Positions 18,931-29,416 of a stretch of 64,000 bases of DNA are shown piece by piece. The number at the start of each line of letters is the position of its first letter. Position 1 is the stretch's first letter. The notes below the pieces were generated by a model. It worked only from the letters and a program-made list of their open reading frames with translations. It was not told where the DNA came from and did not search any database. A program made the position numbers and the translations under genes. The stretch is from the NCBI RefSeq assembly GCF_000519305.1, contig NZ_JAFG01000003.1:62181-126180 (forward strand). Direction: 5' to 3'. The stretch comes from Mesorhizobium ciceri WSM4083. Its GTDB lineage: Bacteria > Pseudomonadota > Alphaproteobacteria > Rhizobiales > Rhizobiaceae.

Positions 18931-21012
18931 TTATTCCGCCGCCTGCTTGAAGCCGCTTTTGGCCAGTGCCGAGCATTCCGCCATCACGGCCGATGCCCGC
19001 GCGATCGGGTTGGTCAGGTAGAAATCCGTCACCGGCGAGGTGAAGGTGCCCTTGTTCAGCCGTCCGCCGAGCTTCGCCACCCCAGCGATGTCCTCGGCAT
19101 TGCCGGCCGCGACCTGGTCGATACGGGCCAGATGCGGGTATTCGCCATAGAGCTTGGCGCGCAGCTGCGGCAGCGAATCGAACGGCAGTTTCTTGCCCAG
19201 CACATCCGACAGCGCCCGCAGGATCGCCCAGTCCTCGCGCGCCTCGCCCGGCGCGAAGCCGGCGCGGTTGGTCTGCTGCACACGCCCTTCGGTGTTGACA
19301 TAGGTGGCCGACTTTTCCGTGTAGGCGGCCGCCGGCAGGATGACATTGGCGCGGTGCGCGCCCTGGTCGCCATGCGTGCCGATATAGACGACGAAGGCGC
19401 CGCCGGTCTTGGCCATGTCGATCTCGTCGGCGCCGAGCAGGAACAAGAGCTCCATTTCGCCCAGCATGCCGGCAACGTTTCTGCCGCCCTCGCCCGGCAC
19501 GAAGCCGAGATCGAGACCGCCGACGCGGCCGGCCGCATTGTGCAGCACGGCAAAGCCGTTCCAATCCACGCGGGCAGCGTTGACGGCGGCGGCGAGCTTG
19601 GCCGCCTGACCGAGCACGGCCGCGCCATCGGCACGCGCCAGCGCGCCCTGGCCAACGATGATCAGAGGGTGTGTCGCCTTCTTCAGCGTCTGGAAGAACT
19701 TGCCGTTGCCGTCGGCCAAATCCTTCAGCGAATCCGGTCCGGCGCCCAGCTGTTCGTAGTCGTAGCGTGTGTCGCCGACATCGCCGATGACGCCGACCGG
19801 CAGATTGCCGATCCGCCAGCGCTTGCGGATACGGGCGTTGAGCACCGAGGCTTCATAGCGCGGGTTGGCGCCGATGATCAGCACCGCATCGGCCTGCTCG
19901 ATGCCTTCGATGGTCGGGTTGAAGATGTAGCTCGCACGGCCGAGCGCCGGGTCGAGTGCGGCGCCATCCTGGCGGCAATCGGTATTCTTCGAGCCGAGCG
20001 AAGCCATCAGCAGCTTGAGCGCATAGGTTTCCTCGACGGCAGCGAGATCGCCCGCGATAGCGCCGATCTTCTCGGGCGCCGTCCTCGACACCGCGTCCTT
20101 GATCGCGGCGAAGGCCTCGGCCCAGGTGGCGGCAACCAGTCTGCCGTCCTTGCGCACATAGGGGCGGTCGAGGCGCTGCGTGCGCAGGCCGTCCCAGATA
20201 AAGCGGGTCTTGTCGGAGATCCACTCCTCGTTCACCGCCTCGTTGACGCGCGGCAGGATGCGCATCACTTCGCGGCCCCGGCTATCGACGCGGATCGCCG
20301 AGCCGACCGCATCCATCACGTCGATGGATTCGGTCTTGGTCAGCTCCCACGGCCGCGCCTGGAAGGCGAATGGCTTCGAGGTCAGCGCGCCGACCGGGCA
20401 AAGGTCGATGACATTGCCCTGCAGCTCCGAGGTCATCGCCTGTTCGAGATAGGTGGTGATCTCTGCATCCTCGCCACGGCCGATCAGGCCCAGTTCGGAA
20501 ATGCCGGCAACTTCGGTGGTGAAGCGGACGCAGCGCGTGCAGTGGATGCAGCGGTTCATCACCGTCTTCACCAGCGGTCCGATGTATTTGTCTTCGACCG
20601 CGCGCTTGTTCTCGTGATAGCGCGAGGAATCGACGCCGAAGGCCATCGCCTGGTCCTGCAGGTCGCATTCGCCGCCCTGGTCGCAGATCGGGCAATCCAG
20701 CGGATGGTTGATCAGCAGGAACTCCATCACGCCTTCCCGGGCCTTCTTGACCATCGGCGTGTTGGTGAAGATTTCCGGCGCCTCGCCATTCGGGCCGGGA
20801 CGCAGGTCGCGCACGTTCATGGCGCAGGATGCCTGCGGCTTGGGCGGCCCGCCCTTCACCTCGATCAGGCACATGCGGCAATTGCCGGCGATCGACAGCC
20901 GCTCATGGAAGCAGAAGCGCGGCACTTCCGCGCCAGCGTCTTCCGCCGCCTGCAGCAGCGTGTAGTGGTCGGGCACAGTGATCTCTTTCCCGTCGACCTT
21001 GAGCTTTGCCAT
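18931..21012 (-). CDS. nuoG: NADH-quinone oxidoreductase subunit G
   Basis: A 693-residue iron-sulfur subunit of the peripheral arm. The N-terminal [2Fe-2S] ferredoxin domain shows [15 protein letters not shown], then [17 protein letters not shown] and [12 protein letters not shown] supply the [4Fe-4S] ligands, and a molybdopterin-oxidoreductase-like domain without cofactor use fills the rest. The length is usual for alphaproteobacteria, shorter than E. coli NuoG. The start [11 protein letters not shown] at 21012 is chosen over an arginine-rich upstream extension. Confidence 0.97.
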   Translation of the reverse strand: MAKLKVDGKEITVPDHYTLLQAAEDAGAEVPRFCFHERLSIAGNCRMCLIEVKGGPPKPQASCAMNVRDLRPGPNGEAPEIFTNTPMVKKAREGVMEFLLINHPLDCPICDQGGECDLQDQAMAFGVDSSRYHENKRAVEDKYIGPLVKTVMNRCIHCTRCVRFTTEVAGISELGLIGRGEDAEITTYLEQAMTSELQGNVIDLCPVGALTSKPFAFQARPWELTKTESIDVMDAVGSAIRVDSRGREVMRILPRVNEAVNEEWISDKTRFIWDGLRTQRLDRPYVRKDGRLVAATWAEAFAAIKDAVSRTAPEKIGAIAGDLAAVEETYALKLLMASLGSKNTDCRQDGAALDPALGRASYIFNPTIEGIEQADAVLIIGANPRYEASVLNARIRKRWRIGNLPVGVIGDVGDTRYDYEQLGAGPDSLKDLADGNGKFFQTLKKATHPLIIVGQGALARADGAAVLGQAAKLAAAVNAARVDWNGFAVLHNAAGRVGGLDLGFVPGEGGRNVAGMLGEMELLFLLGADEIDMAKTGGAFVVYIGTHGDQGAHRANVILPAAAYTEKSATYVNTEGRVQQTNRAGFAPGEAREDWAILRALSDVLGKKLPFDSLPQLRAKLYGEYPHLARIDQVAAGNAEDIAGVAKLGGRLNKGTFTSPVTDFYLTNPIARASAVMAECSALAKSGFKQAAE

Positions 21013-21085
21013 TCGCCTCAAACCCCTGCGGAGTTCCCGCAATCTCTTTTTCCGGACGCGGTCGAGACCACGTCGGGCACTTCAT

Positions 21086-21775
21086 TCACTTCTTGACGGC
21101 GAGCGCCGCCGCTTGGGCTGTCCAATCGTCGCGGCCGATGCGGCCGCCGAGCGACAGATAGTCCTCGACCCAGGCAACCTCTTGCGGCGTCCATGCCGCG
21201 ATCTGGGCATACGTCCAGATGCCGAGGCCGTTGAGGACCTTTTCCAGCTTCGGCCCGATGCCCGAGATGGCCTTGAGATCCGCCGGTTTGGCCGGCTTCT
21301 CCATGGCGTTGGGCTGCCTGAAATCCTCGGGCATCAGCGCATCGCCGGCGCCGCTTGTCGCCGGAGCGGCGTTGGCGGCCGGCACGGCAGTGGCGGCTTC
21401 CTTGGCGGCAATATCAGTGACCTCCCGGGCGAAGGACTGCGCCTCGGCGATCATGCTTTTCGCCGTCGCCCGCGCCTTGGTGGAGGAAGAGTTCGGATCG
21501 TCGAACTGCGCGACGCGCGCCTCGAAATCATCGACGATCGGCTGCAGCAGCCGCTGCGAGGCTTCCGCCGCGCCTGAAAACGCGCCCAGCCAGACGCCGA
21601 AAGCATGATTGGCGAGCCCGAGGCCAAGCGCCGACATCGCCGCCGCACCCGCCACAGGATGCACGAAAAGGTTGACGGCGCTGGCCATCTCCTTCGGCAT
21701 CATCCTGGTCAAGTCCTGGTTCATTTGCTCGATCTGGTCCAAATTGGGCATCAGCGGGTTCGAATACGGCGCCAT
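21086..21775 (-). CDS. Phasin-like/helix-hairpin-helix protein encoded between nuoF and nuoG
   Basis: A 229-residue protein. The N-terminal half (about 20-125) is alanine-rich and helical and looks phasin-like. After a low-complexity linker, the C terminus (about 165-229) has a helix-hairpin-helix fold with DLKAISGIGPKLEKVL, LGIWTYAQIAAWT and GRIGRDDWTAQA. The same domain ends NuoE of this operon. Such proteins sit in many alphaproteobacterial nuo operons and are often annotated only as NADH dehydrogenase-related. A structural role in complex I is plausible but unproven. It is separated from nuoF and nuoG by about 70 bases each side. Confidence 0.75.
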   Translation of the reverse strand: MAPYSNPLMPNLDQIEQMNQDLTRMMPKEMASAVNLFVHPVAGAAAMSALGLGLANHAFGVWLGAFSGAAEASQRLLQPIVDDFEARVAQFDDPNSSSTKARATAKSMIAEAQSFAREVTDIAAKEAATAVPAANAAPATSGAGDALMPEDFRQPNAMEKPAKPADLKAISGIGPKLEKVLNGLGIWTYAQIAAWTPQEVAWVEDYLSLGGRIGRDDWTAQAAALAVKK

Positions 21776-21847
21776 AGAGTTCTCCTGGTCGTTTCTTCGT
21801 TCGCCCCGCCCTTCGCTGCGGACTTTCGTCCGCGTAAAACGTTCTTT

Positions 21848-23152
21848 CTATTCCGCCGCCACCATCACAGGCTCGGCCCGGTGCGCATTGCGCGAAAACT
21901 CGTCGATGCGCCGCTCCACTTCGCCGCGGAAATGCCGCATCAGGCCCTGGATCGGCCATGCCGCCGCGTCGCCCAGCGCGCAGATCGTGTGGCCCTCGAT
22001 CTGCTTGGTGACGTCGAGCAGCATATCGATCTCGCGCTTCTGCGCCTCGCCGCGCACCAGCCGTTCCATCACCCGCCACATCCAGCCGGTGCCTTCGCGG
22101 CATGGCGTGCACTGGCCGCAGCTCTCGTGCTTGTAGAAATAGGAAAGCCGCGCGATCGCCTTCACGACATCGGTCGACTTGTCCATGACGATGACAGCCG
22201 CGGTTCCAAGGCCGGATTTGAGGTCGCGCAGCGCGTCGAAATCCATCGGCGCGTCGATGATCTGCTCGGCCGGCACCAGCGGCACCGAGGCGCCGCCTGG
22301 TATGACCGCCAAAAGATTATCCCAGCCGCCGCGAATGCCGCCGCAATGCGTCTCGATGAGCTCGCGGAACGGAATCGACATCGCCTCTTCGACCGTGCAC
22401 GGATTGTTGACGTGGCCGGAGATGCAAAACAGCTTGGTGCCGACATTGTTGGGCCGGCCGAAGGACGAGAACCAGGCCGCACCGCGGCGCAGGATGGTCG
22501 GCGCGACCGCGATCGATTCGACATTGTTGACCGTGGTCGGGCAGCCATAGAGGCCGACATTGGCCGGAAATGGCGGCTTCAGCCGGGGCTGGCCCTTCTT
22601 GCCTTCGAGGCTTTCGAGGAGGGCTGTCTCCTCGCCGCAGATATAGGCGCCGGCGCCGTGGTGCATGTAGATGTCGAAATCGTAGCCGGAGGTGTTGTTC
22701 TTGCCGATCAGCTTGGCCTCATAGGCCTCCTCGATCGCGCGCTGCAGCGCCTCGCGCTCGCGGATGAACTCGCCGCGTACATAGATGTAGGCGGCAATCG
22801 CGCCCATGGCGAAACCGGCAAGCAGCGCGCCCTCGACCAGCGTGTGCGGGTCGTTGCGCAGGATGTCGCGGTCCTTGCAGGTGCCGGGCTCGGATTCGTC
22901 GGCATTGATGACGAGATAGCTCGGCCGGCCATCGCTCTGCTTGGGCATGAACGACCATTTGAGGCCCGTCGGGAAGCCGGCGCCGCCGCGGCCGCGCAGG
23001 CCCGACGCCTTCATCTCGTTGACGATCCACTCGCGCCCCTTGGCGACGATGCCGGGCGTGTTGTCCCAGGCGCCGCGCGCCATCGCGCCGGCCAAGGACT
23101 TGTCGAACAGGCCGTAGATATTGGTGAAGATGCGGTCTTTATCCCCGAGCAT
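21848..23152 (-). CDS. nuoF: NADH-quinone oxidoreductase subunit F
   Basis: A 434-residue flavoprotein subunit that oxidises NADH. It shows the NADH/FMN-binding stretch [34 protein letters not shown], and the N3 [4Fe-4S] ligands in [14 protein letters not shown] plus a later [13 protein letters not shown]. The ATG at 23152-23150 gives [14 protein letters not shown] and is preferred to a basic, low-complexity upstream frame that lies over nuoE. Confidence 0.97.
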   Translation of the reverse strand: MLGDKDRIFTNIYGLFDKSLAGAMARGAWDNTPGIVAKGREWIVNEMKASGLRGRGGAGFPTGLKWSFMPKQSDGRPSYLVINADESEPGTCKDRDILRNDPHTLVEGALLAGFAMGAIAAYIYVRGEFIREREALQRAIEEAYEAKLIGKNNTSGYDFDIYMHHGAGAYICGEETALLESLEGKKGQPRLKPPFPANVGLYGCPTTVNNVESIAVAPTILRRGAAWFSSFGRPNNVGTKLFCISGHVNNPCTVEEAMSIPFRELIETHCGGIRGGWDNLLAVIPGGASVPLVPAEQIIDAPMDFDALRDLKSGLGTAAVIVMDKSTDVVKAIARLSYFYKHESCGQCTPCREGTGWMWRVMERLVRGEAQKREIDMLLDVTKQIEGHTICALGDAAAWPIQGLMRHFRGEVERRIDEFSRNAHRAEPVMVAAE

Positions 23153-23162
23153 TTTTCGTCCC

Positions 23163-24443
23163 TCAGACCGGCTTCTTGCCGAAGACGCGGATGTATTCGG
23201 CGACGCCACCCTTGGCGAGCGCCTTGGCCTGCTTGACCCAGTCGTCGCGATCGATGCGGCCTTGGAAGGAGAGGTAGCCATCCACCCACTCGCGTTCGGC
23301 CTTCTTCCACGACGCGACCTGCGCGAAGGTGAAAATGCCCAGCGTATGCAGGATGCCCTCGATCTTGGGGCCAACGCCGGAGATCAGCTTGAGGTCGTCG
23401 ACCTGTGCCGGTCTAGCGATGCCGGCCGGACGGTTCTTGTCCTCGAGCGACGGTTTGGCCGGCTTGGCTGCCGGTACCTTGACCTCCGGCGCCTTGAAGG
23501 CGGATGCCGGCTCGGCCTTGGTTATTGGACCGTTGCGCTGCTTGGAAATCTGCTCGACCTTGGAGTCCGCCTTGTTGGCATTGGCGGCCGAATGCAGCGG
23601 GGCGGCAACGCTCGCCGCCTTTTCAACCGCCGGCGCGACCTTGGTTTTTGAAGGTGTCTTCAACGCCGGGCTGGTTTCAGGGGCGTCGGTCTTCGGCTTG
23701 CTGGTGTTGGACGGTGCGACAGGGGCCGCGGCCGGCCCCGGCACGGGCGCCGCGATGATCGCGTCGGGCGCCGCCCTGGCGGCCTTGGCCGCCTCCCTGG
23801 CTTCCCTTTCGCGGGTCGATTTGAGGATCGCCTTTTCGCTCTTCAGCGTGGTGAGGCCGGAGGCCGGCTCCGAGCCGGTGCGGCCGTTCTGCGGCCCCGG
23901 TTCCACCGAAGCACCCTTGCCGGCGTCATAGAGATCGATGATTTCAGCCAGGCGTTCCGGCGTCAGATCCTCGAACGTGTCCTTGAAGACCATCACCATC
24001 GGCGCGTTGACGCAGGCGCCGAGGCATTCAACCTCTTCCCACGACAAGGTGCCCTTGTCGTTGGTGTGGAACTGGTCGTGATGGATCTTTGACCGGCAGA
24101 CATCCATCAGCGCTTCCGAGCCGCGCAGCATGCAGGGCGTTGTGCCGCAGACCTGGATGTGCGCACGCGTACCGACCGGATTCAATTGGTACTGCGTGTA
24201 GAAGGTCGCGACTTCGAGCCCGCGGATGCGCGGCATGCCGAGCATGTCGGAGATCGTCTCGATCGCCGCCTTCGTCACCCAGCCTTCCTGCTCCTGCGCT
24301 ATCATCAGCAAGGGAATGATCGCCGACTGCTCACGGCCCTTCGGGTACTTCTTGATCCATTGCTTCGCCGCAGCCGCGTTCGCCCGGTTGAAGGCGAAGG
24401 ATGCTGGCTGGACGCTGGCTTCTGCGAGACGGCGGACTGACAT
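23163..24443 (-). CDS. nuoE: NADH-quinone oxidoreductase subunit E with long C-terminal extension
   Basis: A 426-residue protein, far longer than the roughly 160-240 residues of standard NuoE. Residues 1-180 are the thioredoxin-like [2Fe-2S] domain with CGTTPC and CLGAC ligands. Residues about 180-345 are an Ala/Pro/Lys-rich linker. The last 80 residues repeat the helix-hairpin-helix domain ([41 protein letters not shown]). The extension is known in alphaproteobacterial NuoE but its role is unclear. It lies between a small exported-protein gene and nuoF, ten bases before the latter. Confidence 0.95.
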   Translation of the reverse strand: MSVRRLAEASVQPASFAFNRANAAAAKQWIKKYPKGREQSAIIPLLMIAQEQEGWVTKAAIETISDMLGMPRIRGLEVATFYTQYQLNPVGTRAHIQVCGTTPCMLRGSEALMDVCRSKIHHDQFHTNDKGTLSWEEVECLGACVNAPMVMVFKDTFEDLTPERLAEIIDLYDAGKGASVEPGPQNGRTGSEPASGLTTLKSEKAILKSTREREAREAAKAARAAPDAIIAAPVPGPAAAPVAPSNTSKPKTDAPETSPALKTPSKTKVAPAVEKAASVAAPLHSAANANKADSKVEQISKQRNGPITKAEPASAFKAPEVKVPAAKPAKPSLEDKNRPAGIARPAQVDDLKLISGVGPKIEGILHTLGIFTFAQVASWKKAEREWVDGYLSFQGRIDRDDWVKQAKALAKGGVAEYIRVFGKKPV

Positions 24444-24464
24444 TGCGATTCGCTTCTTATGTTT

Positions 24465-24878
24465 CTACTGGGCGGAGCTATAGGCGCGGTAGCAATCCTC
24501 AGATCGCCCTGACACGCATACGAACTCTTCATTTCCACGCTTCAAGCGGACGTATTCGTCGTAACGATCATTCCACCATGTTACGTGTCCGCAATCGCGG
24601 GGCCGAGCCAAGCTCGGCACCTCTGCGACCAAGGTCCTCTCACCCTTGCAACTGGATTGCTCCGGCGGAGCGAGTACAAAAATTCCAGAATCCAGAAGCA
24701 CATCGCCACCGAATTCACGCACTGTGAGCAGATCGCCTTCCGCTACCAGTTCGAACCCCTCCTTGAGAAGATCCGTCGACGACAGACCATCACCGGATCC
24801 AGCAAGGGACGCTTCAGCGGAAGCGGCAAGGCAAGCCGCCGCTAGAAACACTTTGGATGGCCGGAGGGCTCCCATCAT
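24465..24878 (-). CDS. Small exported protein between nuoD and nuoE, unknown function
   Basis: A 137-residue protein with a signal peptide (KVFLAAACLAASAEASLAGS, likely cut after ASLA) and a mature part with four cysteines (SSCKGE, RDCGHV, EFVCVSG, EDCYRAY), which may form two disulfides. TGATG couples it to the nuoD stop; start ATG 24878. I recognise no family. Its base composition is less GC-rich than the nuo genes around it. It would be periplasmic, an odd location for a complex I partner, so it may be an assembly or passenger gene. Confidence 0.75.
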   Translation of the reverse strand: MMGALRPSKVFLAAACLAASAEASLAGSGDGLSSTDLLKEGFELVAEGDLLTVREFGGDVLLDSGIFVLAPPEQSSCKGERTLVAEVPSLARPRDCGHVTWWNDRYDEYVRLKRGNEEFVCVSGRSEDCYRAYSSAQ

Positions 24879-26068
24879 CACCGATCCACCTCACCGAACA
24901 CGATGTCGAGCGACCCCAGAACGGCTGTGACGTCGGCCAACATGTGGCCACGACACAAAAAGTCCATGGCCTGGAGATGCGCGAAACCCGGCGCGCGCAG
25001 CTTGCAGCGGTAGGGCTTGTTGGAGCCGTCGGAAACGAGATAGACGCCGAATTCGCCCTTCGGCGCCTCGACCGCGGCGTAAACCTCGCCGGCCGGCACG
25101 CGATAACCCTCGGTGTAGAGCTTGAAGTGATGGATCAGCGCTTCCATCGAGCGCTTCATCGCCTGGCGCTTGGGCGGCACCACCTTGCCGTCGAGATTCG
25201 ACACCGGCCCGGTGCTTTCCTTGCCGAGCAGGAGATCGACGCACTGGCGCATGATCTTCGCCGACTGGCGCATTTCTTCCATGCGCACGAGGTAGCGGTC
25301 GAAACAGTCGCCGTTCTTGCCGATCGGGATGTCGAAATCCATTTCCGAATAGCATTCGTAGGGCTGCGACTTGCGCAAGTCCCAGGCAGCGCCCGAACCG
25401 CGCACCATCACGCCCGAAAAGCCCCAGGCCCAGGCATCCTCCAGCGAGACGATGCCGATGTCGACATTGCGCTGCTTGAAGATGCGGTTGCCGGTCAGCA
25501 GCTGATCGAGGTCGTCGATCGACTTCAGGAACGGGTCGATCCACTTGCCGATGTCCTCGACCAGTTTCTGCGGCAGGTCCTGGTGGACGCCGCCGGGACG
25601 GAAATAGGCGGCATGCATGCGCGAACCCGAGGCGCGCTCATAGAACACCATCAGCTTTTCGCGCTCGACGAAGCCCCACAGCGGCGGCGTCAGCGCGCCG
25701 ACGTCCATCGCCTGCGTCGTCACATTGAGGATGTGCGACATGATGCGGCCGATTTCGCAGTAGAGAACGCGGATCAGCTGGCCGCGCTTCGGCACGTCGA
25801 TGCCGAGCAGGCGCTCGGCGGCGAGTGCGAAGGCGTGCTCCTGGTTCATCGGCGCGCAATAGTCGAGCCGGTCGAGATAAGGGATCGCCTGCAAATAGGT
25901 TTTGGCCTCGATCAGCTTTTCGGTGCCGCGATGCAAGAGCCCGATATGCGGATCGACGCGGTCGACGACTTCGCCGTCCAGCTCCAGCACAAGGCGCAAA
26001 ACGCCGTGCGCCGCAGGGTGTTGCGGGCCGAAATTGATGTTGAAGTTGCGGACCGAGGTTTCAGCCAT
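24878..26068 (-). CDS. nuoD: NADH-quinone oxidoreductase subunit D
   Basis: A 396-residue subunit that lines the quinone-binding site. It begins with [23 protein letters not shown] and has [14 protein letters not shown] and [17 protein letters not shown], the signatures of the 49-kDa family. The terminal stretch [30 protein letters not shown] is typical. It is a separate gene from nuoC, as in other alphaproteobacteria. Confidence 0.97.
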   Translation of the reverse strand: MAETSVRNFNINFGPQHPAAHGVLRLVLELDGEVVDRVDPHIGLLHRGTEKLIEAKTYLQAIPYLDRLDYCAPMNQEHAFALAAERLLGIDVPKRGQLIRVLYCEIGRIMSHILNVTTQAMDVGALTPPLWGFVEREKLMVFYERASGSRMHAAYFRPGGVHQDLPQKLVEDIGKWIDPFLKSIDDLDQLLTGNRIFKQRNVDIGIVSLEDAWAWGFSGVMVRGSGAAWDLRKSQPYECYSEMDFDIPIGKNGDCFDRYLVRMEEMRQSAKIMRQCVDLLLGKESTGPVSNLDGKVVPPKRQAMKRSMEALIHHFKLYTEGYRVPAGEVYAAVEAPKGEFGVYLVSDGSNKPYRCKLRAPGFAHLQAMDFLCRGHMLADVTAVLGSLDIVFGEVDR

Positions 26069-26671
26069 TTACTGCTTTGCCTTCTCGTCACCCGGCAGCA
26101 CGTAATCCGTACCTTCCCACGGGGACAAAAAATCGAAATTGCGGAATTCCTGCTTGAGCTCGACCGGCTCGTAGATAACGCGCTTGGCTTCGTCGTCGTA
26201 GCGCACCTCGACGAAGCCGGTCAGCGGGAAATCCTTGCGCAGCGGATGGCCTTCGAAACCATAATCGGTCAACAGGCGGCGCAGGTCGGGATGGCCCGAG
26301 AACAAAACGCCGTAGAGATCGTAGGTCTCGCGCTCGAACCAGTCTGCGCCGGGAAACACGCCGGTGATCGACGGCACCATGGTTTCCTCGTCGGCCTGCA
26401 CCTTGACGCGGACGCGCACATTCTGCTTCGGCGACAACAGGTGATAGACGACGTCGAAACGCTTGGGCCGCGACGGATAGTCGGCGCCGCAGACATCGAT
26501 GATCGAGATGAACTGGCAGCGCGCATCGTCGCGCAGGAAGGTCATCACCTCGACCAGATCGCGCGGCTCGACATGGATGGTGAGTTCGCCATAGGCGATA
26601 TCAGCCTCGTTCACGCGGCCGATCAGCTTCTCGCCGAGATAGGTCGACAGTTCGCTCAGGGATGCGGTCAT
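26069..26671 (-). CDS. nuoC: NADH-quinone oxidoreductase subunit C
   Basis: A 200-residue 30-kDa subunit of the peripheral arm with the family signature [38 protein letters not shown], visible here as [10 protein letters not shown] and [13 protein letters not shown]. The ATG at 26671-26669 gives [16 protein letters not shown]; the upstream frame overlaps nuoB. It lies four bases after nuoB. Confidence 0.96.
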   Translation of the reverse strand: MTASLSELSTYLGEKLIGRVNEADIAYGELTIHVEPRDLVEVMTFLRDDARCQFISIIDVCGADYPSRPKRFDVVYHLLSPKQNVRVRVKVQADEETMVPSITGVFPGADWFERETYDLYGVLFSGHPDLRRLLTDYGFEGHPLRKDFPLTGFVEVRYDDEAKRVIYEPVELKQEFRNFDFLSPWEGTDYVLPGDEKAKQ

Positions 26672-26675
26672 GGAT

Positions 26676-27257
26676 TTACCGTTCGATCGTGCCGGTGCGG
26701 CGGATCTTCTTCTGCAGGAGAAGAATGCCGTAGAGCAGCGCCTCGGCGCTCGGCGGGCAGCCGGGCACATAGATGTCGACCGGCACGATGCGGTCGCAGC
26801 CGCGCACCACCGAATAGGAATAGTGGTAATAGCCGCCGCCATTGGCGCAGGAGCCCATCGAGATGACGTAGCGCGGCTCCGGCATCTGGTCGTAGACCTT
26901 GCGCAGCGCCGGCGCCATCTTGTTGGTCAGCGTGCCGGCGACGATCATGATGTCGGACTGGCGCGGAGACGCGCGCGGCGCGACACCGAACCGCTCCGAA
27001 TCATAGCGCGGCATCGAGGTGTGGATCATTTCGACCGCGCAGCAGGCGAGGCCGAAGGTCATGAACATCAGCGACCCGCTGCGCGCCCAGGTGATCAGCG
27101 CCTCGGTCGAAGTGACCAGAAAGCCCTTGTCGGCCAACTCATTGTTGATCTCGAGGAAGAAGGGATCGTCCTCCCCCACCGGCCTGCCGGTGTTGGGATC
27201 GATAATACCCTTGGGCTTCGGCGCGACGAGGGTGCCTGAACTGTCGTTCAATCCCAT
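26676..27257 (-). CDS. nuoB: NADH-quinone oxidoreductase subunit B
   Basis: A 193-residue subunit carrying the N2 [4Fe-4S] cluster that reduces quinone. Ligand motifs are [20 protein letters not shown] and [15 protein letters not shown]. The start is ATG 27257-27255, giving [11 protein letters not shown]; it lies inside the end of nuoA, a 10-base overlap, with GGAG eight bases upstream. A longer frame starting MEKRSAG would overlap nuoA further and lacks a better signal. Confidence 0.96.
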   Translation of the reverse strand: MGLNDSSGTLVAPKPKGIIDPNTGRPVGEDDPFFLEINNELADKGFLVTSTEALITWARSGSLMFMTFGLACCAVEMIHTSMPRYDSERFGVAPRASPRQSDIMIVAGTLTNKMAPALRKVYDQMPEPRYVISMGSCANGGGYYHYSYSVVRGCDRIVPVDIYVPGCPPSAEALLYGILLLQKKIRRTGTIER

Positions 27258-27613
27258 TCCAGCGCTCCTTTTTTCCATTCATAGGCAAAGCCGATGGTCA
27301 GCACCGCCAAAAACACCATCATCGACCAGAAACCGAGCATGCCAATCTTCGAAAACGAAACCGCCCACGGAAACAGGAAGGCCACTTCCAGGTCGAAGAT
27401 GATGAACAGGATCGACACCAGGTAGAAACGGATGTCGAACTTCATGCGCGCGTCGTCGAACGAGTTGAAACCGCACTCGTAGGCGGAAAGCTTTTCGGGA
27501 TCGGGATTGCGGTAAGCCACCAGGAAGGGCGCGGCCAGCAGCGCCAGGCCGACAACCAGCGCCACGCCTATGAACAGGACGATGGGCAGGTATGAGCTCA
27601 AGAGTGCGTTCAT
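27248..27613 (-). CDS. nuoA: NADH-quinone oxidoreductase subunit A
   Basis: A 121-residue three-helix subunit and the first gene of the nuo operon. It has [43 protein letters not shown], shown in parts by [12 protein letters not shown] and [11 protein letters not shown], the family hallmark. The ATG at 27613-27611 ([10 protein letters not shown]) is chosen over a nine-residue extension. Confidence 0.96.
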   Translation of the reverse strand: MNALLSSYLPIVLFIGVALVVGLALLAAPFLVAYRNPDPEKLSAYECGFNSFDDARMKFDIRFYLVSILFIIFDLEVAFLFPWAVSFSKIGMLGFWSMMVFLAVLTIGFAYEWKKGALEWD

Positions 27614-27943
27614 GCTCGGCTTTCCGTTGGCGCAATCCACTTTGATTACAGCACCGGACCCTAATGCGGAAGCGTGACAGTTTAACCGCTGAACCGTTTT
27701 AAGGGCCTATGCTGCAACGCGGCGAGGGTTAGCGCAGCACTTCCAGCGAAGCAAGTCAAACCTTGTTCAAAACATCGACCTGGACGGCATATCGCGGCAA
27801 ACTGGTCCGATCCGCTCTTGTTTGATTTCCTTCGCTTTTTACTCCACTTTTCTCTCCTGACATGGATGCCGCCAAAACCCTGCTAGCATGGGTTGGAATC
27901 AGCCATTCGACCCTCGGTCAAAACACTTCAAAGTGATGCCTGC
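27614..27943. other. Divergent intergenic region between nuoA and the ycaQ-like gene
   Basis: About 330 bases with no gene. It must contain the promoters of the nuo operon (minus) and probably of the glycosylase gene (plus). A TTGACT at 27759-27754 could be a minus-strand -35, but I see no -10 at the right distance, so no promoter is called. Confidence 0.55.
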
Positions 27944-29143
27944 ATGAAGGAAAAGATCTCGCTCCCCACGGCCAGGCGCATCGCACTTGCCGCCCAGGGG
28001 TTCCTCGATCCCCGCCCGGCCGGCACGCCCGACCGCCGGCATTTTGCCCGCACCCTCTCCCGCACCGGCCTGTTGCAGATCGATTCCGTCAGTGCGGTGG
28101 TGCGCGCTCATTACATGCCGCTTTATTCGCGCCTTGGCCCCTACCCGTTCTCGCTGCTCGACAACGCGGCCGTGACGCGCAAGCGCACGGTTTTCGAATA
28201 CTGGGCGCATGAGGCCTCCTTCCTGCCGGTCGAGACATACCCGCTGATGCGCTGGCGCATGCAGCGCGCCGAGCGCGGCGATGAAATGTATCTGGGGCTC
28301 GCCAAATGGGGCCGCGAACATGCCGCCTACATCGAGGAGATCTACCGCCAGGTCGCCGAGCGGGGCCCGATCGCCGCTTCCGCGCTGGAAGGCCAGAAAG
28401 GTTCGGGCGGCTGGTGGGGCTGGAGCCACGCCAAGCATGCCTTCGAATGGCTGTTCTGGGCCGGCCGCATCACCACGGCGCACCGTCGCGGGTTCGAGCG
28501 CTTCTATGATCTGCCCGAGCGCGTGCTGCCGCAGGCGGTCCTCGATTTGCCGGTGCCGACGCCTGAGGACGCGCACCGCGAATTGCTGCGCATTTCCGCC
28601 CGCGCCCACGGCGTGGCGACATCAGGCGATTTGCGCGACTATTTCCGCCTGTCGCCGGCCGACATGAAAGGCCGGCTGGAGGAACTGGTTGAAACAGGCG
28701 AATTGCTGCCGGTGCGTGTCGAAGGCTGGGACAAGCCGGCCTATCTTCACCGGGATGCCCGCCTGCCGCGCAAAGTCGAGGCCCGCGCCTTGCTGGCGCC
28801 GTTCGATCCGGTAGTCTTCGAACGGTCGCGCACGGAGCGGCTGTTCGATTTCCACTACCGCATCGAGATCTACACGCCGGCCGACAAGCGGCAATACGGT
28901 TATTATGTCCTGCCCTTCCTGCTCGGCGACCGGATCGTGGCGCGCGTCGACCTCAAGGCCGATCGCCCGGCCAGCATACTGCGCGTCCATGCGGCCTATG
29001 CGGAGGCTGGCGCGCCGCCTGAAACCGCTGCAGAACTGTTCGAGGAATTGAAGCAGATGCAGGGCTGGCTTGGCCTTGAGCGCATGGAAGTGACCCCGGC
29101 CGGCGATTTGGGCCCGGCGCTGGCCGACATCGCCGTGTCGTAA
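27944..29143 (+). CDS. YcaQ/AlkX-type winged-helix DNA glycosylase
   Basis: A 399-residue HTH_42-family protein. The family includes AlkZ and E. coli YcaQ, which unhook interstrand DNA crosslinks and remove alkylated bases. The catalytic QxD motif appears as QID at 45-47 in GLLQIDSVSAVVRAHY, the YcaQ (AlkX) form rather than the QxQ of AlkZ. Other family features are YWAHEASFLP and ALLAPFDPVVFERSRTERLFDFHYRIEIYTP. The ATG at 27944 places QID where E. coli YcaQ has it; a TTG 17 codons upstream is also open. It stands alone between nuo and cob. Confidence 0.88.
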   Translation: MKEKISLPTARRIALAAQGFLDPRPAGTPDRRHFARTLSRTGLLQIDSVSAVVRAHYMPLYSRLGPYPFSLLDNAAVTRKRTVFEYWAHEASFLPVETYPLMRWRMQRAERGDEMYLGLAKWGREHAAYIEEIYRQVAERGPIAASALEGQKGSGGWWGWSHAKHAFEWLFWAGRITTAHRRGFERFYDLPERVLPQAVLDLPVPTPEDAHRELLRISARAHGVATSGDLRDYFRLSPADMKGRLEELVETGELLPVRVEGWDKPAYLHRDARLPRKVEARALLAPFDPVVFERSRTERLFDFHYRIEIYTPADKRQYGYYVLPFLLGDRIVARVDLKADRPASILRVHAAYAEAGAPPETAAELFEELKQMQGWLGLERMEVTPAGDLGPALADIAVS

Positions 29144-29184
29144 GCTCGCGTTGACACCGCCGCCCGCAAAAGCCTAAATCCGGT

Positions 29185-29372
29185 TCCAGATGGTCCCTTG
29201 CCCGCAACGGCAAGGGCTAAGAGGGAATGCGGTGCGGGCAAAAATCCCAAATCCGCGGCTGTCCCCGCAACTGTAAGCGAAGAGCCAAGGCCGAAAGCCA
29301 CTGGGAGTTCCCGGGAAGGCGGCTACCCAAGGCGATGACCCGCGAGCCAGGAGACCTGCCGTCTGCGACTTT
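29185..29372 (+). promoter_or_regulatory. Cobalamin riboswitch
   Basis: The conserved aptamer parts follow in order: GGGAATGCGGTG, AATCCGCGGCTGTCCCCGCA followed by ACTGTAAGCG (the B12 box region), GCCACTGGGAGTTCCCGGGAAGGC, and GATGACCCGCGAGCCAGGAGACCTGCC. After it, a CCCGGCGGGTTTCCGGGCAAGGAG segment could hide the ribosome binding site of the next gene. It should repress the cob operon when adenosylcobalamin is abundant. Confidence 0.95.
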
Positions 29373-29416
29373 AGAATCCGATCGCCCGGCGGGTTTCCGG
29401 GCAAGGAGCCCGATCT

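Noticed and set aside
19132-21096. 654-residue plus-strand frame over nuoG
   Set aside because: Mirror frame of a well-conserved gene with no recognisable domain or start signal.
24857-26866. 669-residue plus-strand frame over nuoD and nuoC
   Set aside because: Shadow of conserved complex I genes; no domain and improbable composition.
27727-27759. nuo operon promoter from TTGACT
   Set aside because: The only -10-like hexamer (GCTAAC) is 21 bases away, too far for a confident call.
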